Source: Tubulanus polymorphus
Lineage: Eukaryota; Nemertea; Palaeonemertea; Tubulaniformes; Tubulanidae
DNA: 60,000 nt
Direction: 5' to 3'
Assembly: GCF_964204645.1 (NCBI RefSeq)
Contig: NC_134030.1
Span: forward strand, 17,863,110-17,923,109
The stretch's first letter is position 1; every line of letters begins with the position of its first letter. Position numbers and translations under genes: made by a program. This document shows positions 1-12,186 of the stretch, in pieces. Under the pieces are notes generated by a model, which was not told where the DNA came from, searched no databases, and saw nothing but the letters and a program-made list of their open reading frames with translations.

Positions 1-800
1 TGAACGGTCGAGCATCGGTGATAGAAGGCGCGGTAGGGTAACCTGCTTAAATGCTAATGGCAAAAGTGCAGTCGACTTTATTATTGTAAATGAACAGGCA
101 CTGAACGTTGTCTATTTGATGTGTCATGCCCAACGGCATTTTCTGACCACTCTGTCATTCATGCCTCAATCTGAGTGAATTGCCAAGATAAAGGTAGAAC
201 TCCGGCTAAAAGAATATCTTCAATAAAGTGGGATGAACATAAATTAAGCGACTATAGGAACGCTCTGCATATTGCAGATAAAACACTGTGAGTAATTTAG
301 TATTTTCAAAGCAAAGCAAAGAGGATGTAAATGAGGCTGTATCCAATCTCACATCAACCCTAACTAACATAACTAACCCACTATTTCGTAAAACATTTAA
401 CGTAAGGGACACCTGTGATGAAAAACCAGCAACCAAAGCTTGGTTTGATAATGAGTGTGTTGAAATGCGAAGAGAATTTAGTAATATGTATGAAACTTAT
501 AGACTATTGCCATCAGAAATTAATAGGTATTTGTATGTTAATAGAAGGAGGGAATATAAAAAAATTACTTAGAAGGAAACGTCTAAGTGCCAACAGGAGG
601 AAATCTATAGAAATATCAAATTTAAGGAGTGATAATAATAAGTAATTCAGGAAACAGTTAAAAAGGATTAATAGAAAACCAGGCGTAAATAATTCCATTG
701 CAACAGGCGAGTTCCGAGATTATTTGCAAATTTTATAAATAACCCAGATATTCCTGCCTCAGAATTTACGCAAACAATTAAAAACACCAGTGTTTGGATT
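1..800 (+). pseudogene. LINE fragment (endonuclease end and linker)
   Basis: This is the decayed end of a non-LTR retrotransposon. Around 137-157 the translation reads FSDHSVI, the conserved C-terminal motif of APE-type LINE endonucleases. From 288 to 572 an open stretch resembles the linker between endonuclease and reverse transcriptase, with a KAWFDNEC-like block and an RRREYK stretch. No reverse transcriptase follows: the homology fades near 800, and a GPCR fragment on the other strand begins at once. Stops and shifts throughout show it is dead. Confidence 0.55.
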
Positions 801-823
801 CAAGAGCACAACAGTAAAGGAAA

Positions 824-1006
824 TCACCGAGAAACAAAACGCTCAGATCTACGACTCACCATAATCAGGAAAGTAGCCGAATTCCCGAAAACTCCTAACA
901 GGAATGAGACTGGCAGAATAACCACTAACACCAGTTTAATTTTGAAGGACATGTTGCGGTTATTTGGCGGGGCGTTCAATGTCGTTGTGACAATTCTTAT
1001 GAACAA
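824..1006 (-). pseudogene. Rhodopsin-like GPCR fragment (TM1 only)
   Basis: The minus-strand translation contains FGNSATFLIMVSRR preceded by a hydrophobic stretch. This is closely similar to the first transmembrane helix of the receptor at 6,749 (FGNSATFLIMISRR). Only TM1 and the first intracellular loop are present. It has no start codon of its own and no further helices, so it is a truncated duplicate of that receptor family. Confidence 0.6.
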
Positions 1007-1020
1007 AAAAACTGTCGGAA

Positions 1021-2470
1021 GGTTTTGAGCATTTAGTTTATAATTTCAATAATAACGAAAAGGCATTAGATTGAGTAAAAGTAAAAACAAATCATAACTA
1101 AATGAAAGATAAAACATCGTCAGCCTTTTTGAAAGATGGATTTCCTTTTGTGAGGAAATTAAATTAGCGAACTATAGCCTACCATTGGCAGCTCAGTGAG
1201 AAAGTTCATGACGATGCCTTAATGATTTTTCTCATTCAACCTTTAGTGGGTATTTTACTTAGTGCGATATATGTGTGGAATCGGATTGAAGCTGCTGTAG
1301 GATTTATGAATTAATCCATGATTTAATTGTAAAATCCATGCAAAGCTCGCGTGATAAATTGACTGTTCGAATAAACTTTAACCTAGATATTTAATAAATC
1401 GTTGTCAACATACGTATTTTCATACATATCATTCAAAGAACGTGAAGCGTCATCTCAATAATTCAGCAAAGCTAAAATTCACTCGTAATACTTTTACATA
1501 TTGATGGTTTCCTGACATTCGTGGAGAACCCTTTTGTTATTCTGTTGATTAATATTATCACTACAGATTTTCCACTAGAATCCATATTCTATCAGATTCG
1601 ACAACTAACAGCTGCTACTAAACGAAATGTTGAACTCTGATAGTAATATAAAACGTCTTTCTGTCTGCGTAGATTCTATGTATGTTACTGTCCACCCTAT
1701 TTTAAACTTAAAATCACTTACTGTCAGCATAGAACTATAAGCGAACAGGAAGGCCGACTCAAAAATCAACTAAGCGCCGCTAGTAATCTTGTGTTTTGTT
1801 CAGCGCCCCTCACCGGTGTGGAAAAACGGCAATGTTCAACGCTCGCAGAGAAAATATAATCGAACATATTTCCGAGAACCTATTGTTTATTGCCACCGGT
1901 GAGGGTGTTGATTAATTTCGAAGTTAGCAAAGGCAAATGTATAGTGGCGTCGCGAAGTTGGCCATTCCTTTCGCTAATAGTTCTATGCCAAATAGATGAA
2001 AAAAAATTGCTTATTTTGCAGATACCACTACGTCAAAATAGATATTCAAGGCCTTTTTGTAAGAATTCAGAAATCCACATGACCCATTCAGGGCCAAGGT
2101 TTGGCAAGTGGCACACCCTAACAGTAGACATTAGTCTATATTGGGCATGGAATGTGTAAATTGTGTAAAATTAATTTATCAAAGATTTAATTCAGTTGAT
2201 ATTGAAAGCCGGATACAGTACCACGATCAAAATTTAATAGATATTTATTTCTAAAAGCCGCTAACATGTGTTACCAAAACGACATAAAGGAGAAGGATTT
2301 TGTGTACTATTGTGTCAACACACGTCAAACCAAGAACTCTGTCCGAGTGTATCCTCACTGGTAACGAGGTAAGTGAAGCTATAGACGATAAGCCAAATAT
2401 TTCATTGCATAGTTACATGTAGATGTAACTTCGAAAAGATGCAACTCAGTTAATCTGATTGAATCATCTT
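1021..2470. other. No gene seen
   Basis: AT-rich DNA without a convincing reading frame. A short inverted repeat (CCTCACCGGTGT near 1,807 and CACCGGTGAGGG near 1,895) brackets about 100 bases and could be a MITE relic. An open frame at 1,890-2,159 has no recognisable features. Confidence 0.4.
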
Positions 2471-3123
2471 TTTCAGAATGTTTACTAAAACTCTTTTCAT
2501 CGCGTTGGCCTTGTTAATGGTCATTGGTGCTGTTGAAAAATAGTACAACAGTAAAAACGATATTTAATGATTTAACAAGTGTGGATACACAATATATCGG
2601 TCTTCTTTCAATACGCGCGCACAAAAATATGGATGAGGTTAAGTTCAAATGTGAAGTATATATCCAGTTTAAAGAGGGGGGGGGGTTGAGGTATACGTAT
2701 TAATCGTATGTGAATACAATATTACTAATTCTTTTATATTTGATTTTATAGACTACTACCGGGGACTACTATGTTTAATTACAACCTTATCCTGATTATA
2801 GATACATCTAAATCAGGCTTTTTTTTACCGTGAGACAACTTTATCTATTTGACTTTGATATCTATATGTCAATGTAGATTTTATGTATTTAACCACCTCA
2901 TTATGTCAATATGGATTTATCTGTATTTGAATATTATTAGAATACTAGATTACTAGCCCACGCAAAGAAAAACGTACCGTACCTTTGTTTCTCATCAAAT
3001 TCTTTGGATAATTAACACGCGAGGCAGGATTTCGTTTTACCTACCTTTTTAGAAAAGTGACAAATAGAAAGTCTCATTCCAAATCCCAAGAGTGACGAGG
3101 GTGACTATTTTCAATTTCTTTCT

Positions 3124-3244
3124 GGGTCTGGTATGATCGGGTCTGATATGGTCGGGTCTGGTACGATCGGGTCCGATATGGTCGGGTCTGGTACGATCGG
3201 GTCTGATATGGTCGGGTCTGGTGTGATCGGGTCTGATATGATCG
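3124..3244. repeat. 15-bp minisatellite
   Basis: About eight tandem units of 15 bases alternate between GGGTCTGGTACGATC-like and GGGTCTGATATGGTC-like forms, so the effective period is 30 bases. The unit is a multiple of three, so it stays open in translation and gives a spurious RPDHT-type repeat on the minus strand. No gene surrounds it. Confidence 0.85.
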
Positions 3245-3379
3245 GTATACAAGATAACTACCGGGGATTACACATGTACACCATCTATATTTGAATACAT
3301 ACGTATATAGATGTGAATGACCATATTTGACTAAAGACTACTAAATAAATATTTTGCGAATCTCTGTCGAGTGATACTG

Positions 3380-5800
3380 CTCAACTTCTGACCGCGACTT
3401 CAACAAATTAAAGAAATAAACCAGAGATAATCGTTATTTTCGAACGACGCTACGAACCCGGACCAACCACGTGGCCCCGGTCACCAAAGCCAACGAGTAG
3501 AAAATGAATGCTGTCGCCCTGTTCCGGTTGGCGTTTGATGAAGAATTTGACATCGCAGAAAACGACCGTTGAATGTGATAAACTGTAACTACGAATAGAA
3601 TTATACTGACCAGATCGATAATACCGATCGGTAGAACGAACGCCATCCATAGGGCGAAACTGGAACTAAACCAACAAGTAACGGGGCTACCGTAAACCGT
3701 ACCGGAGTACTGAGTGGTATCGATGTTGTGTAGGACGATACAGGGCCCGACAATGAGGAACGGAGCGAGCCAGACGGATAACAGATAATACAGTAACAAC
3801 TTAGGAGAATCGACCAGTTTACGAATGGTAGAAAAGGTAACGAACATGTGAACAGAAACAGCGGACATCGAAGCGAAAACGACCATCCAAATATAGTGTT
3901 TCACAGCGGCCATTGAAACGCATAGTTATCGGTTACCAACGCCGACCAGGCTGGAAATATGAAGAGTTTGAGCCAAGGCGAGAGTTACGCAGAGATTGAT
4001 GATGAGTTTACCGGGAAGAGGTCGCAGATCGGGAACACTCAAATAGATTACGACCGTTATAAGGAGACTTACGACAGACAGACAGCTACAGGATTACGTA
4101 TACAGGAAATCAAGATCGGAAAATAACGAACTAGCCGTTATTTTGAATTTCGAATCGTTGTGTCGTCTACAAACCATGACTCCTGTACTAGAATACACTC
4201 TCACGCAATCGTTGATTTTTGTGGAACATTTTCTCGATTTAACTAATCGAGTTTTTCCGCCGTCACTGGAAACTTGAAAAATTCTGTAATATATGAAATG
4301 CGTGTTCGACTGGGCTAGTAGCGGGCTACTACTGGTTAGGCTCGTATCGTTTTCTGTACCGATGACGTCACAGCGGGTATTCTTCGTCAAACTCGTGGTC
4401 GACAAATCGTACCCGGAAACGGTCACCCGGCTGCCATCTTTACCGAACTGACACGTGATCAACGACTCGTATTCACGCGCAATTGATTCTGTTTTGACGT
4501 CACCGAGGAATTCTTCGTGGTTGCTCAGCGTGAATTGGCGCCAGTACAACGATGAATCATTGAGTATAGATGAGATATTACCTATTCCTGTTATCTTTGA
4601 TTTTTCGCATCGCCGGAGCCACCGACGTTAAAGTACCACAATCCGTATAGAAATTTTCTCATACCTAATCGTTGCGTTTCGTTGAATGCGATAAAAATGA
4701 GTAGTGAACGCGAACTGATATCTTAGGCCATTCGTTCTCATCAAGCCGACAGACGGCGTTGTCTTCGTCGGTACCCTGTAGTCGATATCCCCGTAAACAG
4801 CCGTATCGGCGACATCAACGCGTCTCCTGGTCGAATATTTCGTTCATTTCCGAGCAGAAACATTCTTTCGGCGCCCACGAGATGACCGGCATTCCAGCGG
4901 TTCGGAATTCAACGCCGTTCGCCAGACTGAAATCGAGTGAACCAAATGTTTTCTGCCCGTTAGGTCGTAGTTACAAACAACGGTTCCGTTTAAAACCCTG
5001 TCACCCAGTTCACATTTCATACAGTAATAATTACGATATGTTTTCACTCGTCCGCCGACTACAGCTGATATCTGGTTAAAAACCCGTCCGCATTTAGACC
5101 TCAAGTCCCGATCGGCTGACTCGTCGCACCGTGACGTCATGGCTACGCTACTGCGCGTGCACGGTAGCAGTTCCATCCGACCTCCCCTGCGATGCTCAAA
5201 GGACAAACGACAATCTTCGGGCAGCCGAACTTTCGCGGCATCGTCGCTTAGAGACGAGTTGCGCATGCTCATGATGACGTCATCAATTCTTGTGGTGTTT
5301 ACGCGCTGCAGTAGGAGCCTAGCCGGTTTGTATTGAGTATCGTTGAACCCGTGACACATTGCGCAATACATATTCTTAAACGGAAGCCAGTCATCGATGT
5401 AGACAGGAATCGTGGTGGCAAGATTACTGGACGGCGATTCGCAATAGCGACGCGCGTCTGAATTCAAGTCGAAATCGATCGGGCACCGACTGATCGCTAC
5501 GAAACCTCTTGACCGATACGTCTCGACTCCGATTCCGTCTATACAGTCGGTGCATCCAGTTTGTCGCATCATCCTTTTTAGTCTCGATTCGTCCGCGTCG
5601 CTTCTGACAACGCACTTTCCAATCAGGTTGCAACAGTTGTTGAACAGTTCGCAAATACACAAATCAGCCGAACAACCTATGACTGGACAAACACGAACTA
5701 AATCGCCATCTTTATTCGTATCCGCTGATGCTGCTTTGTAATTGGCGATAAGTTGGTCGTTTTTGGTGCCGCCTTTTCCGGGAATATTACGTTCCGGCAT
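3380..5800 (-). pseudogene. Class B (adhesion/Methuselah-like) GPCR, broken
   Basis: Reading leftward, 5,800-4,844 encodes a cysteine-rich ectodomain with many paired cysteines and a MYCAMCHG block, typical of invertebrate class B orphan receptors. The ectodomain continues in other frames down to about 4,094, with an in-frame TGA near 4,800 and a frame change near 4,890. The 7TM part follows from about 4,085. TM3 reads HYIWMVVFASM, TM4 and TM5 are clear, and TM6 ends GATWLV. An in-frame TAA lies between TM2 and TM3 just upstream of 3,913. Near 3,470 the frame shifts, and TM7 (GFVASFENNDYLWF) is in another frame. With at least four breaks this is a pseudogene. The 5,800 start lacks a signal peptide, so an upstream exon is probably missing. 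Confidence 0.7.
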
Positions 5801-6055
5801 CCCGCGTGAGTGACCCGATTCTGGAAACCGGTGATTAGAAAATCATGGTTTCAGATCAGAGGGCGAGAGGGTGACTCGCCACCACTTTCAATTTGTTTTC
5901 CTTTAAAATGGGAGAGAGTAGGTTCCAAACAGAAACAAATGATGGTAATAAAAATCAAGATTAATGTACATATTGTAAAAAAAATCAATTGATAAATCTC
6001 ACAAATCTCGACATGAAATAACTGCAAATCATAAAAAAAATGATATAGATTTTGA
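5801..6055. other. No gene seen
   Basis: A short AT-rich spacer between the class B receptor pseudogene and a receptor/LINE chimeric fragment. I see no feature in it. Confidence 0.35.
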
Positions 6056-6392
6056 AACTGTTACGCTGTTTGGCTGTTATGGACATCATGTTTTGAACAT
6101 GGCGTGGGATTCATTATACTAGCACTGATAATACAAGGAGAGTACAGTTTGACCAGTCTTCAGGGATCATATGATTTGAAAAACAGTAATTGAACAATTT
6201 TACGACACATGGCCAGAGCGAAGGTTGTATAAGGATTTCATTTGGAATATCATCAACTCCTGGAGTTTTCTTTTTTAAATATCTGGTTGATTTTCGGAGT
6301 TCATTTAATGTAAATCTTTGGCTCAATTCAGAAAAATTGGTATTTTCATCTTGAAGCATGCAATTTTCTCTAGTATTTTTCTCTTTCAACAT
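6056..6392. pseudogene. GPCR/LINE chimeric fragment, copy 1
   Basis: Bases 6,056-6,122 (plus strand) resemble the TM2 region of the FMRFamide-receptor-like fragments at 8.5 and 9.4 kb (LAVMDIMF). Bases 6,120-6,392 (minus strand) encode a LINE reverse transcriptase block containing TPGVDDIPNEIL and IPEDWSNCTLLVL, the fingers region before the catalytic palm. The same junction occurs in inverted orientation near 8,380-8,600, so the chimera was copied as a unit after the LINE piece joined the receptor. Confidence 0.6.
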
Positions 6393-6748
6393 ATGGCGTA
6401 ATTTATCAATGTCGTTTTGATTCAGTTCTCTTTGTAGGCCGTGGAATTGATTCGTCGAAGATATCTACAACAGGAAACAATATTCTAAGGAGAATCGGCC
6501 TTCAATGAATCGTGGAATGTAGATTCTACTAATAGTTCTAAAACAATTTAAATCTCATGTTTATTTTGAACCGCGGGTTAGGTGTGATTGGCCTATTTAG
6601 GAATTGTGATATCATTCTGTCCTCACTTGAGAATTGATTTTTCGCAAACGTTTTCATACTGGTTCAGATGTTTTACTATAGCATGATGCGCCAGTTACTA
6701 TGAAATCTTATACAATGAGTATTGATATTTAATTTGGTTACAACAATA

Positions 6749-7668
6749 ATGCACACAAAATCCGATTTCACAAAATCCGATTATATATCAGGAATCTACC
6801 TAACTGTGTTATTGGTAATCCTGCCTATCTTGTTCCTGTTTGGAGCCTTCGGGAATTCAGCTACTTTCCTGATAATGATAAGTCGGAGATACCGCAGTTT
6901 ATCCTATGCTATCTATCTTATCGTATTGTCTCTCAGTGATTATATGTATTGTATCAATATAACATTGATGCCGGTATTACAGTTTGTTCTCTTGCATGTT
7001 AGTGATGGTCCAATATTCATCATGAATTCACTGATCAGTTGTCAAATCTATGAGTTTGTAATGCTACTTGCAGCCTGCAATAGTTCGTGGTTGATAGTAG
7101 CGATATCTCTAGAACGTGCGGCAGTTGTGCTCTTCCCGTTCACATCTCGTTTGATATGTACACAAACATTCGCTAGATTTGTTATATGCATAATAACTGC
7201 AGTAAATGCACTAGTTGTATATCTCAGCCCTGCTATGTCGATACAATTTACCGACCAGTTTTTTGGATGTTTCTTTCGGTTAATTGATCAATATTAACAG
7301 TTTTCACCATATTTGTCACCCACTTTAACATTCTACCATTAACGTTGATAATAACATCAAATTCTGTTATAATACTTCAGTTATTTAGAAGTTCAAAATT
7401 GGTCTCGTCCGATCATAAAACTACAAAATCAAAACGAACAACAATAATGCTTGTAACAGTTTCACTCGCATTTGCGATGTTTACACTTCCAAATACTATC
7501 ATTGTATTTTTACCAATCCCCCCGGAACAGAGAGATTTTCTATTGGACATTTTCACTCAATTCCAGGTTTGTAACTTCGTGGTCAATTTCTACATATATC
7601 TTTTACTGGGGCGAGAAATTCGTGAATACTTCTGTATGAAAATCCGCTGCAGAGATTTAGTCAAATAA
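6749..7668 (+). pseudogene. Rhodopsin-like GPCR with one frameshift
   Basis: A class A receptor of about 306 codons, starting at the ATG at 6,749. Visible landmarks: TM1 with FGNSATFLIM; TM2 with LSLSDYMY; a conserved cysteine before TM3; an ERA variant of the DRY motif at the end of TM3 (AISLERAAVV); TM4. The frame then closes at 7,297. TM5 (VFTIFVTHFN), TM6 and TM7 (CNFVVNFYIYLLLG, a degenerate NPxxY) continue in the next frame to 7,668. One missing base near 7,290 is enough to explain this. It is either a very young pseudogene or an assembly error. The ligand is unknown; the overall look is of a peptide-receptor type. The fragment at 824-1,006 is a relative. Confidence 0.7.
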
Positions 7669-8370
7669 ACCATTGTTTTCAAATTTTGTTCATGCCACGC
7701 ATTTTTAATCATAAGTTGAACCGTAGTCTGGTTACAGAGACCATCAATACTACATTTCATACTACATTGATAATTTGTCCAATTCTAAAAAGTATAAACC
7801 TTCGACCTTAAAATCCTTTTCAACATTGAATTTGCACGTCACACTATTTCAGTTACTTAATTATGTACACAGTACAAACGAATACAGAGGTAGACATTTT
7901 TCGTTTCTTTCAAATTCAATTCTTCAATATCGATTGTTTACGAGTCTTCAGTAAACAAAAGATGACAAATTGCTTCTAGTTTTCAGTTGTCTTATTTCAA
8001 TCATTATCTATTTAGAAACTTGCTGAAAATTTTTGCCTTTCGGTCCAGACCACCTATTCCCGTCACTTATATTGAAGAAATCGTTTATTAGTAAAAAACG
8101 ACTTCTGTTAATTCTCTCTAAACAGATCATTCGGATATTATAGTACAGATTAATCGAATTTTGCAACCTGTTGAATCATGGGTCAGATGACATTCTCCTA
8201 CTTACTACTTGCAGAAAGTTATTGTCATAATATTCTGATCTCACATGAAACGAATAAACATTTTCCAACCCGATGTCCAATATGTTATACTATATATATA
8301 TAAGACATCTAACCGTGAATAACATTGAATTCTTGTAGATATTTGTATTTAATTTACTTAAATTATATAT
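7669..8370. other. No gene seen
   Basis: AT-rich spacer downstream of the rhodopsin-like receptor. No open frame, hairpin or repeat beyond a short TA run near 8,290. Confidence 0.4.
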
Positions 8371-8377
8371 TACACAA

Positions 8378-8655
8378 TCTCCCGGAGTTGATCATATTCC
8401 AAATGAAATCCTTATACAACCTTTCACGCCATGTCTCGTAAAATTGTTCAATTATTGTTTTTCAAATCATATGATCCCTGAAGACTGGTCAAACTGTACT
8501 CTCCTTGTATTTTCAGTGCTAGTACAATGCGTACTGGTCCTTGAATCCCGTGCAATGTTAAAAACACGATGTCCATAACAGCCAAACTGCGTAACAGATA
8601 ATACGAGATGTAAGTTGAACTCAATATCTTCAATATAACGACAACCAAAATGTTT
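8378..8655. pseudogene. LINE/GPCR chimeric fragment, copy 2
   Basis: Plus-strand bases 8,378-8,505 carry a reverse transcriptase block (PGVDHIPNEIL ... IPEDWSNCTLLV). Minus-strand bases 8,655-8,499 encode GPCR TM1-TM2 residues (SYYLLRSLAVMDIVF) and then GIQGPVR. This is the inverted counterpart of 6,056-6,392 with the same breakpoint. A short GGGGAGA-type purine repeat lies at 8,668-8,708 on the receptor side. Confidence 0.6.
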
Positions 8656-9179
8656 AACACTATGCCGAGGGGAGAGGGGGAGAGGGGGAGAAGGGGAGAG
8701 GGGGAGAGTATTACTCATAACTGTACCCACCATTACAAGCTATTTTAGTGTATCTGATGTTTATATTTTTCCTGTCCGCGGCTTGTTGTAAATCATTGTA
8801 GATATTGATATCAATTTCATCAACACTTCTCTGAGCGCCGTTAGAAACTTTCGAAGAAAGAAATCATAAGTCGATTTTCTAATCCAAATATTCCCTCTGG
8901 TGCTCCCGGTAAAACCTGCATCTGTGTAAATGTTTTTTAGGGTTTGTCTCTACATATTCTGCACCTGTTTCGTGCGAGTTGGTATTGAATTCTTTCACCT
9001 GATGAACGGAATATTTTCAACTTCATGAGACTTACTTTTGATCTCAAGTTCCATTTGAAAACGTTTGTAACATTCGTCCCACCTAAAATCAATTCTTCTG
9101 ACGGTGACAAGAAAAATGCAATGACCCGCTGCGAAAATTACAAAACATAAAACTATCAAGACTTTGATTCGAAATCTTG

Positions 9180-9658
9180 TAAAAGTTCGTTAAGCATAAA
9201 ATGGAAATAAAATTGATAAAGTTCGTTGTACGACGACACCTACAGTTATCCAGTTGCGTGTTAATTGAGATGCATAGCGTGGTACGAATGCCAGGACATA
9301 AAGCCATGGCATAAACGAGTAATGATAATATACTTATACTTACTAGAATACATATTCTCCTTGTATTACAACTGCTAGTAGATAACGCACTGGTCCTTGA
9401 ATCCCCCGCCACAACAAAAAACATGATGTCCCAAAAAGCCAACCAGCGTAAAAGATAAAACGAGATGTGAGTTAAACTCTGAGCTCGTAATGTAACGATA
9501 ATCAATATGTTTAACATTATGCCGAGTACCATTACGGGGAAGGCTCCAAAAATTCGTAAATATATCACGTAAATTGCTTTGGATGATCTAACCCCACAAT
9601 TATCGCGAATTCGATGTCCCAGTGAGCCATCGGATTGAGTCGTTAAGTTTCCCTCCAT
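9180..9658 (-). pseudogene. FMRFamide-receptor-like GPCR fragment, broken
   Basis: From the ATG at 9,658 the minus strand encodes an N-terminal tail, TM1 (MLNILIIVTLRAQ) and TM2 (FYLLRWLAFWDIMFF). At about 9,407 a run of G shifts the frame; the continuation GIQGPVRYLL matches the copy at 8.5 kb. A TAG overlapping a GTAAGT follows at about 9,350. TM3 appears further on (ASQLTRNWITVGVVV, then RRTLSILFPFYA) and ends in a stop near 9,196. The layout is that of FMRFamide-receptor-like class A receptors. Whether the GTAAGT is a used splice donor cannot be told. As it stands it cannot encode a full receptor. Confidence 0.6.
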
Positions 9659-9882
9659 AGGAGCGGATGATGCCGCGGTTCGATCTATTCTACGCAAGAG
9701 AGAAACAGATTGTGTCTGGTGTCGACCAAAACCTAATTAGCGCTGTAGCGATATCAGTATCTTGAATCATAATAACATACACACCTCACACTTATTTCCC
9801 AATTTGAAACAGCGAAAAATAACATGAAATTTGAGCTAATTTTATACCATTAATTGATGGATGCACAGGTATTCACGTTGCG

Positions 9883-10005
<123 letters not shown>

Positions 10006-10262
10006 ATTGTCATTTTCTGTGGTTCCTACACCACTCATACCATCCTGGACTATAACGGACTAGAAGTCCATACAAAAGTGAGCGAGCTCCGATAACTTTT
10101 GCCGAGCTACGTCTTCAGAACACTAGTAGTTTGAATACTTTGAACACTTCCAAATCTAGTAAAGTTGGTACGTGGTATATTTGACAAAATTTGCTAACTA
10201 AACTTCTCTGAGAAAATCGTCACGCATGGAATACGTCAACGACAACATAATCGATCTTCATA

Positions 10263-11230
10263 ATGGCGAACAACATGAACGTAACTCCCGACAATAGAGC
10301 TACCGACCCAAGGCTAGGGGATAAACGACGACGCGTTCTCCATCGAAGTCCCGAATTATGCGACGGTGGGTCACGTGACTACCTAAACATTGACACAGGA
10401 AGTATAATCACTCGCCATGTAACTAACGATCCGTGTAAGAGCTGTCAAAAACTCGAATCCAAAATTGACCAAATGTTCAAAACTCTCTTAGACAAGATGA
10501 GCGTTCTCCCGGACACAGCAAAGTAAACGATATATCCAGTTCGATGGCCAATCTCGCGAAAAGGGTGTTAAAGGTTGAAAATTAAATCACGGCGACAAAA
10601 AACTCTGTGATCAATACCCGTGTTGAAAACGATACAATCCGTCGAGATATGCGTGAAAATACAGACACACTTCAATCCGTCTTAAAAGAAAATCAAAAGC
10701 TAATTTCCCGCCTCTTAAATTCTCTCGAGAATTACAACAGATGAGAAAATCTCATCGTTTACGGTGTACCGGAATCAACCGGAGAAAAACCAACCTGAAA
10801 ACTGCGACGAAATGGTGAGAAAAATCATCAAGGACTACGAATTAGGGATTACGAATCCCGACGAGATTTGTCTACAACGCGTCCACCGCCTGTCTCAAAA
10901 ACCAGTAAAGCGAGAGGAATTATTGCTCGTTTTCGAAACTACCAGGACCGAGAAAAGGAACGAAGAAATGCCCACAAGCTGAAAGGCTCTGGAATCTCAA
11001 TCGGTGGAGACCCCGAAACGAGAGCAACAATAAAACAACTAATCCCAATCAAATGAAAAGCTACAACATCTGGACGTAAAGCCTACGTAAATTGGGAAGG
11101 AAAACTTTTCATCGACGGTAAACTGTTCAAAGGGAACGGCAGCGAATTCACCTGCGAACAGCCTACACCCCAGGCCCCAACTGCGGAAAATTCGAAGAAA
11201 GAGACCAAACCGACCCGACACCGGGTTAGG
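10263..11230 (+). pseudogene. LINE ORF1 protein remnant
   Basis: Starts at the ATG at 10,263. Stops near 10,524 and 10,584 and further breaks divide it. A coiled-coil-like stretch (about 10,430-10,740) leads to ENLIVYGVPES, an ICLQRVHRLSQKP segment and a GSGISIGGDPETRATI segment. This is the order of the RRM-like and C-terminal domains of LINE ORF1 nucleic-acid-binding chaperones. The real protein would coat the element RNA. Here it is not translatable in one frame. Confidence 0.6.
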
Positions 11231-11244
11231 ATCCAAAAAGTGCG

Positions 11245-12186
11245 GTGATAAAAATATGCCATGTAAACATTCACGGCCTATTCAACAGAAATAACAATGT
11301 CAGAATTTGCAAACTTGAGCTACCCGACGTTCTCAACTTATTCAATAATGTTATCGTGCTGATATCAGAAACACGGAATTCCGCCGAAACAGCGTCCAAA
11401 CACCAGATGGATTCTCATATTTTCAACAGACAAGAAACAAAAAAATCGCGCGAAACGTAATAATTCCGGTGGTCTGCTGCATTTTTACCGAAATGAACTG
11501 AAAGCCGGGATAAAACTGATAACGCGGACTGTTACTGGATTAAACTTGATAAGACAGTTTCACGCCTGAACGAGGACACTTTTATATGTTTGGCCTATGT
11601 ATCGCCCGTTCATATCAGCCGCGCACAAGCGGATACAATGACTGTATGACGAACTGAAATTCTGGCGTATTCAATCGAAGGGAATGTACTTGTTCTCGGA
11701 GACCTCAATTCCAGAACGGCAAATAAATCGGGTCCCATTGTAGATGAAATTGGTAATGAAACAGATGCTAATGAAAATCTATTCAATAATAACAATTTGA
11801 TATACTTAGAAAACGATATTAATCTTAACATACAATGAAGCTCATGTGATGAAATTTGCAATGATTATGGAAACGATCTATTAGAATTATGTAAAGTACC
11901 CAATCTTTCATTCTTAATTAACGGAAAAGCGTTTAATGACAAAGATTTGGGTAAATTCACATGTTTCCAACCGAATGGAAAGAGTACGGTGGACTATTAC
12001 ACAATATAAACTCAGATGCACTACGCATTATACGAGATTTTGAAATCTCCGATTTAAATCATTTCATAGATCATGCCACGGTTTTTGTTTCTATCGGTAA
12101 AAGCTTAAAACCACGGTACACTGACCACAGTTCTTTACATAGTAATCCAGGAAGAAAGCCACTAAATATTTGGATGGATATATGAA
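11245..12186 (+). pseudogene. LINE endonuclease domain remnant
   Basis: Contains KICHVNIHGL, the N-terminal strand of APE-type endonucleases, then a VLGDLNSRT block (the D/N catalytic site) and FTCFQPNGKSTVDY (the substrate-binding strand). At least three stops and shifts fall between 11,458 and 11,840. In an active element this domain nicks the target DNA to prime reverse transcription. The homology stops near 12,186 where unrelated DNA begins. Confidence 0.6.

Noticed and set aside
4759-5336. Plus-strand ORFs across the class B receptor
   Set aside because: They overlap the cysteine-rich minus-strand ectodomain and have no features of their own.
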